A stretch of DNA of 8,192 nucleotides from CAZHJE01 sp964532965. Lineage in GTDB: Bacteria; Patescibacteriota; WWE3; UBA101185; UBA10185. The position numbers were made by a program, and so were the translations under genes. The notes under the pieces were generated by a model. The model did not search any database, was not told the DNA's origin, and worked only from the letters and a program-made list of their open reading frames with translations. Below, one piece after another: positions 6,632 to 8,192 of this stretch. Location of the stretch: the NCBI GenBank assembly GCA_964532965.1, contig CAZHJE010000034.1, positions 1 through 8,192 of the forward strand. Direction: 5' to 3'. Position 1 is the stretch's first letter, and each line of letters starts with the position of its first letter.

Positions 6632-7729
6632 ATGGATGTGAAACCATATATTAAAAATCTAAAAAGGTATTCTGTTTCACCACACAAGGTATGGGAGATG
6701 AAAAGCACCCAAAATGTGTACAAGCTCGATTGGAATGAGGCCACACAGGTTTTAAAGGGCTTAAGAGAATATCTATCCCATGAGATTTTAAATATGTCGA
6801 TTAATTATTACCCAAATACGCTAAATTATAAGCTATTTTCTAAATTAACCGAATACACAGGTGTTCCTATGGATAACGTGCTTTATTACAACGGTAGTGA
6901 TGATGCTTTAGATAATATATGTCAATTATTAGTATCAGAAAATATATTAGTTGGTACTATAGAATCTTCTTATGACAACTTTAGAATATATGTTGAAAAA
7001 CGAGGCGGTCGTATGTGTTATATTTCATCTATACCCTTTTTTAAAAGACCTTCGGTAGATAGACTTATTAAGTTTGTAAAACAGTCGAATGTATCAGTTT
7101 TTTATTTAATATCACCGCATAATCCTTTGGGATTCTCGTACACTTATGAAGAACTTTTACAATTGATTAAAGAATTAGATAAGATAAATGTCTCTTTAAT
7201 AATTGATCAGGCATACTTGGAATTTGAGTCATTTGAGTTTTCTTACTCTTCGTTACTTACTTTTTCAAATGTTTTTTTTGTACGTACATTTTCTAAAGCA
7301 TTTGGTTTAGCCTCTTTGCGACTTGGATATGTTATTTCATCTAAAGAAAACATAGAATTGTTAAAAAATTTTTGGAACCCCAAATCTATAAACCAACTTG
7401 CACAAAATGCCGCGATGTATTTGTTAGATAATATACCAACTGTACAAGATTATGTCCTTACTGTAAGAAAAAATAGAGGTAGATTAGAAACGTATTTTGC
7501 AGAAAGAGCCATTGATTATGTCCCAAGTGTTGCAAATTACGTTTTATTTAAAATACAAAACGATAACAGAGATAATCTAAGAGACTGTTTTGAAAAAAAT
7601 GGAATTTTTATTAGATATTTAAGTGCTAAAGTTTTAGATGATTTTATAAGAACTTCTATTGGTGATGATGCTCATACTGATAAATTCATATCTGTTCTAG
7701 AGGGCTATTTATTAAATGTCCCAAAATAA
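6632..7729 (+). CDS. PLP-dependent aminotransferase, class I/II, histidinol-phosphate aminotransferase-like
   Basis: This fold type I PLP enzyme is closest by motif to HisC and the related CobD group. It is 365 residues, the usual HisC length. The visible signature residues are the phosphate-cup segment NGSDDALDN (87-95), S-P-H-N-P-L-G (161-167, the family's N-P-x-G-type loop), and I-D-Q-A-Y-L-E-F (191-198), with D192 expected to contact the pyridine nitrogen and Y195 the ring hydroxyl. They continue with the Schiff-base lysine K222 in R-T-F-S-K-A-F-G-L-A, R230 in L-R-L-G-Y, and R340 in F-I-R-T-S-I-G, the substrate carboxylate or phosphate arginine. The usual D-E-A-Y appears here as D-Q-A-Y. 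No other histidine-biosynthesis gene is present, and the gene sits between a glycosyltransferase and a HAD phosphatase it overlaps by 14 bases. A role in making an amino-containing substituent or precursor for the glycan is therefore more likely than histidine synthesis. That role is inference; the enzyme class is secure. Confidence 0.92.
   Translation: MDVKPYIKNLKRYSVSPHKVWEMKSTQNVYKLDWNEATQVLKGLREYLSHEILNMSINYYPNTLNYKLFSKLTEYTGVPMDNVLYYNGSDDALDNICQLLVSENILVGTIESSYDNFRIYVEKRGGRMCYISSIPFFKRPSVDRLIKFVKQSNVSVFYLISPHNPLGFSYTYEELLQLIKELDKINVSLIIDQAYLEFESFEFSYSSLLTFSNVFFVRTFSKAFGLASLRLGYVISSKENIELLKNFWNPKSINQLAQNAAMYLLDNIPTVQDYVLTVRKNRGRLETYFAERAIDYVPSVANYVLFKIQNDNRDNLRDCFEKNGIFIRYLSAKVLDDFIRTSIGDDAHTDKFISVLEGYLLNVPK
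7699..7704 (+). promoter_or_regulatory. Possible ribosome binding site for the HAD phosphatase gene
   Basis: AGAGGG lies 11 bases before the ATG at 7716, inside the end of the aminotransferase gene. The spacing is long, so it is a weak candidate, and termination-coupled translation across the 14-base overlap may matter more. Confidence 0.3.
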
Positions 7730-8192
7730 TATATTAGCAATTTTCGATTTTTGCGGTACTTTAGTTAATTCTCAAACATATTCTGCATTTTGTGATTATG
7801 TATATGCAAGGCGCGAAAAAAAACCTCATTTATTAAATCTTTTTTTTAAGATTCTAATTAAAATACCGGTAGTAAGAAACAGGAGCTTTGTAAAGCAATT
7901 AAATTTAAAAAGATTGAAAGGTATTTCTGAAGATCAGTTTAAACATTTTTGTTATTCATTTGCCAAAATATTACCAGAGTATAACAATTCCAATGTAGTT
8001 AGATTACTAAAAAAACATATTGATAATGGCCATACAGTTATAATTTTGTCCGCGGCTATAAAAGATTATATAGAGCTGTGGGCCACAAATATAGATGAAA
8101 AGATAACTGTTATATCTAATGAAATACTCTTTAATGATGCTATATGTGCTGGAAAGTTTAAAAGTTCTGATGTCCACGGTGAAAACAAAGTT
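7716..8192 (+). CDS. HAD-IB family hydrolase, phosphoserine phosphatase-like, N-terminal 159 residues (3' truncated)
   Basis: This should be a cytoplasmic phosphatase of the HAD superfamily, subfamily IB. Motif I is F-D-F-C-G-T-L-V (10-17), with the aspartyl nucleophile D11 and T15 present. The second acid, which normally protonates the leaving group, is replaced by C13. A helical cap of about 20-95 follows, rich in basic and aromatic residues. Motif II is V-I-I-L-S-A-A (108-114) with S112. The segment before the window end, C-A-G-K-F-K-S-S-D-V-H-G-E-N-K-V, matches the region leading to the motif III lysine (K158) of phosphoserine phosphatase-like proteins. Motif IV, the acidic Mg-binding pair, lies beyond the window. 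The start at 7716 overlaps the aminotransferase by 14 bases, and the protein begins right before the first beta strand, as expected. The substrate is unknown. Pairing with a HisC-like aminotransferase suggests a phosphorylated amino compound, or a phosphorylated precursor of the glycan decoration. Confidence 0.88.
   Translation, partial: MSQNNILAIFDFCGTLVNSQTYSAFCDYVYARREKKPHLLNLFFKILIKIPVVRNRSFVKQLNLKRLKGISEDQFKHFCYSFAKILPEYNNSNVVRLLKKHIDNGHTVIILSAAIKDYIELWATNIDEKITVISNEILFNDAICAGKFKSSDVHGENKV

Noticed and set aside
5552..6744. Minus-strand frames at 5552-5737 and 6547-6744
   Set aside because: Both lie opposite well-supported genes; the second spans the junction between the glycosyltransferase and aminotransferase and contains no terminator or promoter-like structure.

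Overview
This AT-rich window (roughly 30% G+C by eye) is one tightly packed, all-plus-strand stretch of a cell-surface polysaccharide or glycoconjugate gene cluster. It holds seven genes, and both end genes run off the window. No gap between genes exceeds 11 bases and three junctions overlap. I see no internal terminator, promoter-sized gap, RNA gene, CRISPR array or insertion sequence, so the layout reads as part of a single operon.

Layout. (1) Bases 2-1192 encode the C-terminal part of a large multi-pass membrane protein resembling GT-C/YfhO-like proteins. (2) Bases 1195-1602 encode a small hydrophobic protein of unknown function. (3) Bases 1580-3622 encode an unrecognised 680-residue membrane protein with two predicted extracytoplasmic domains. 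(4) Bases 3629-5476 encode a glutamine-hydrolysing asparagine synthetase-type amidotransferase (AsnB). (5) Bases 5469-6620 encode a GT4/GT-B glycosyltransferase. (6) Bases 6632-7729 encode a HisC-like PLP-dependent aminotransferase. (7) Bases 7716-8192 encode the N-terminal 159 residues of a HAD-IB (phosphoserine phosphatase-like) hydrolase whose motif I reads D-x-C instead of D-x-D.

How the genes may work together. The cytoplasmic half (genes 4-7) looks like a toolkit for building and decorating a glycan. The glycosyltransferase adds a sugar, the AsnB-type enzyme could amidate a carboxylate such as a uronic acid, and the aminotransferase/phosphatase pair could supply a small amino or phospho substituent. 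The membrane half (genes 1-3) could transfer, polymerise or export the lipid-linked product across the membrane. These roles are inferred from context; only the enzyme families of genes 4-7 are read securely from motifs.

Organism. TGA is used as a stop (asnB ends in TGA and the other frames have no internal TGA), so the standard bacterial code applies. Shine-Dalgarno sequences are present at some starts (1195, 6632) and absent at others (1580, 3629, 5469). Gene 1 resembles membrane proteins I associate with Patescibacteria (CPR) and some other environmental bacteria. That is a weak taxonomic hint from memory; a low-GC Gram-negative bacterium is also possible.
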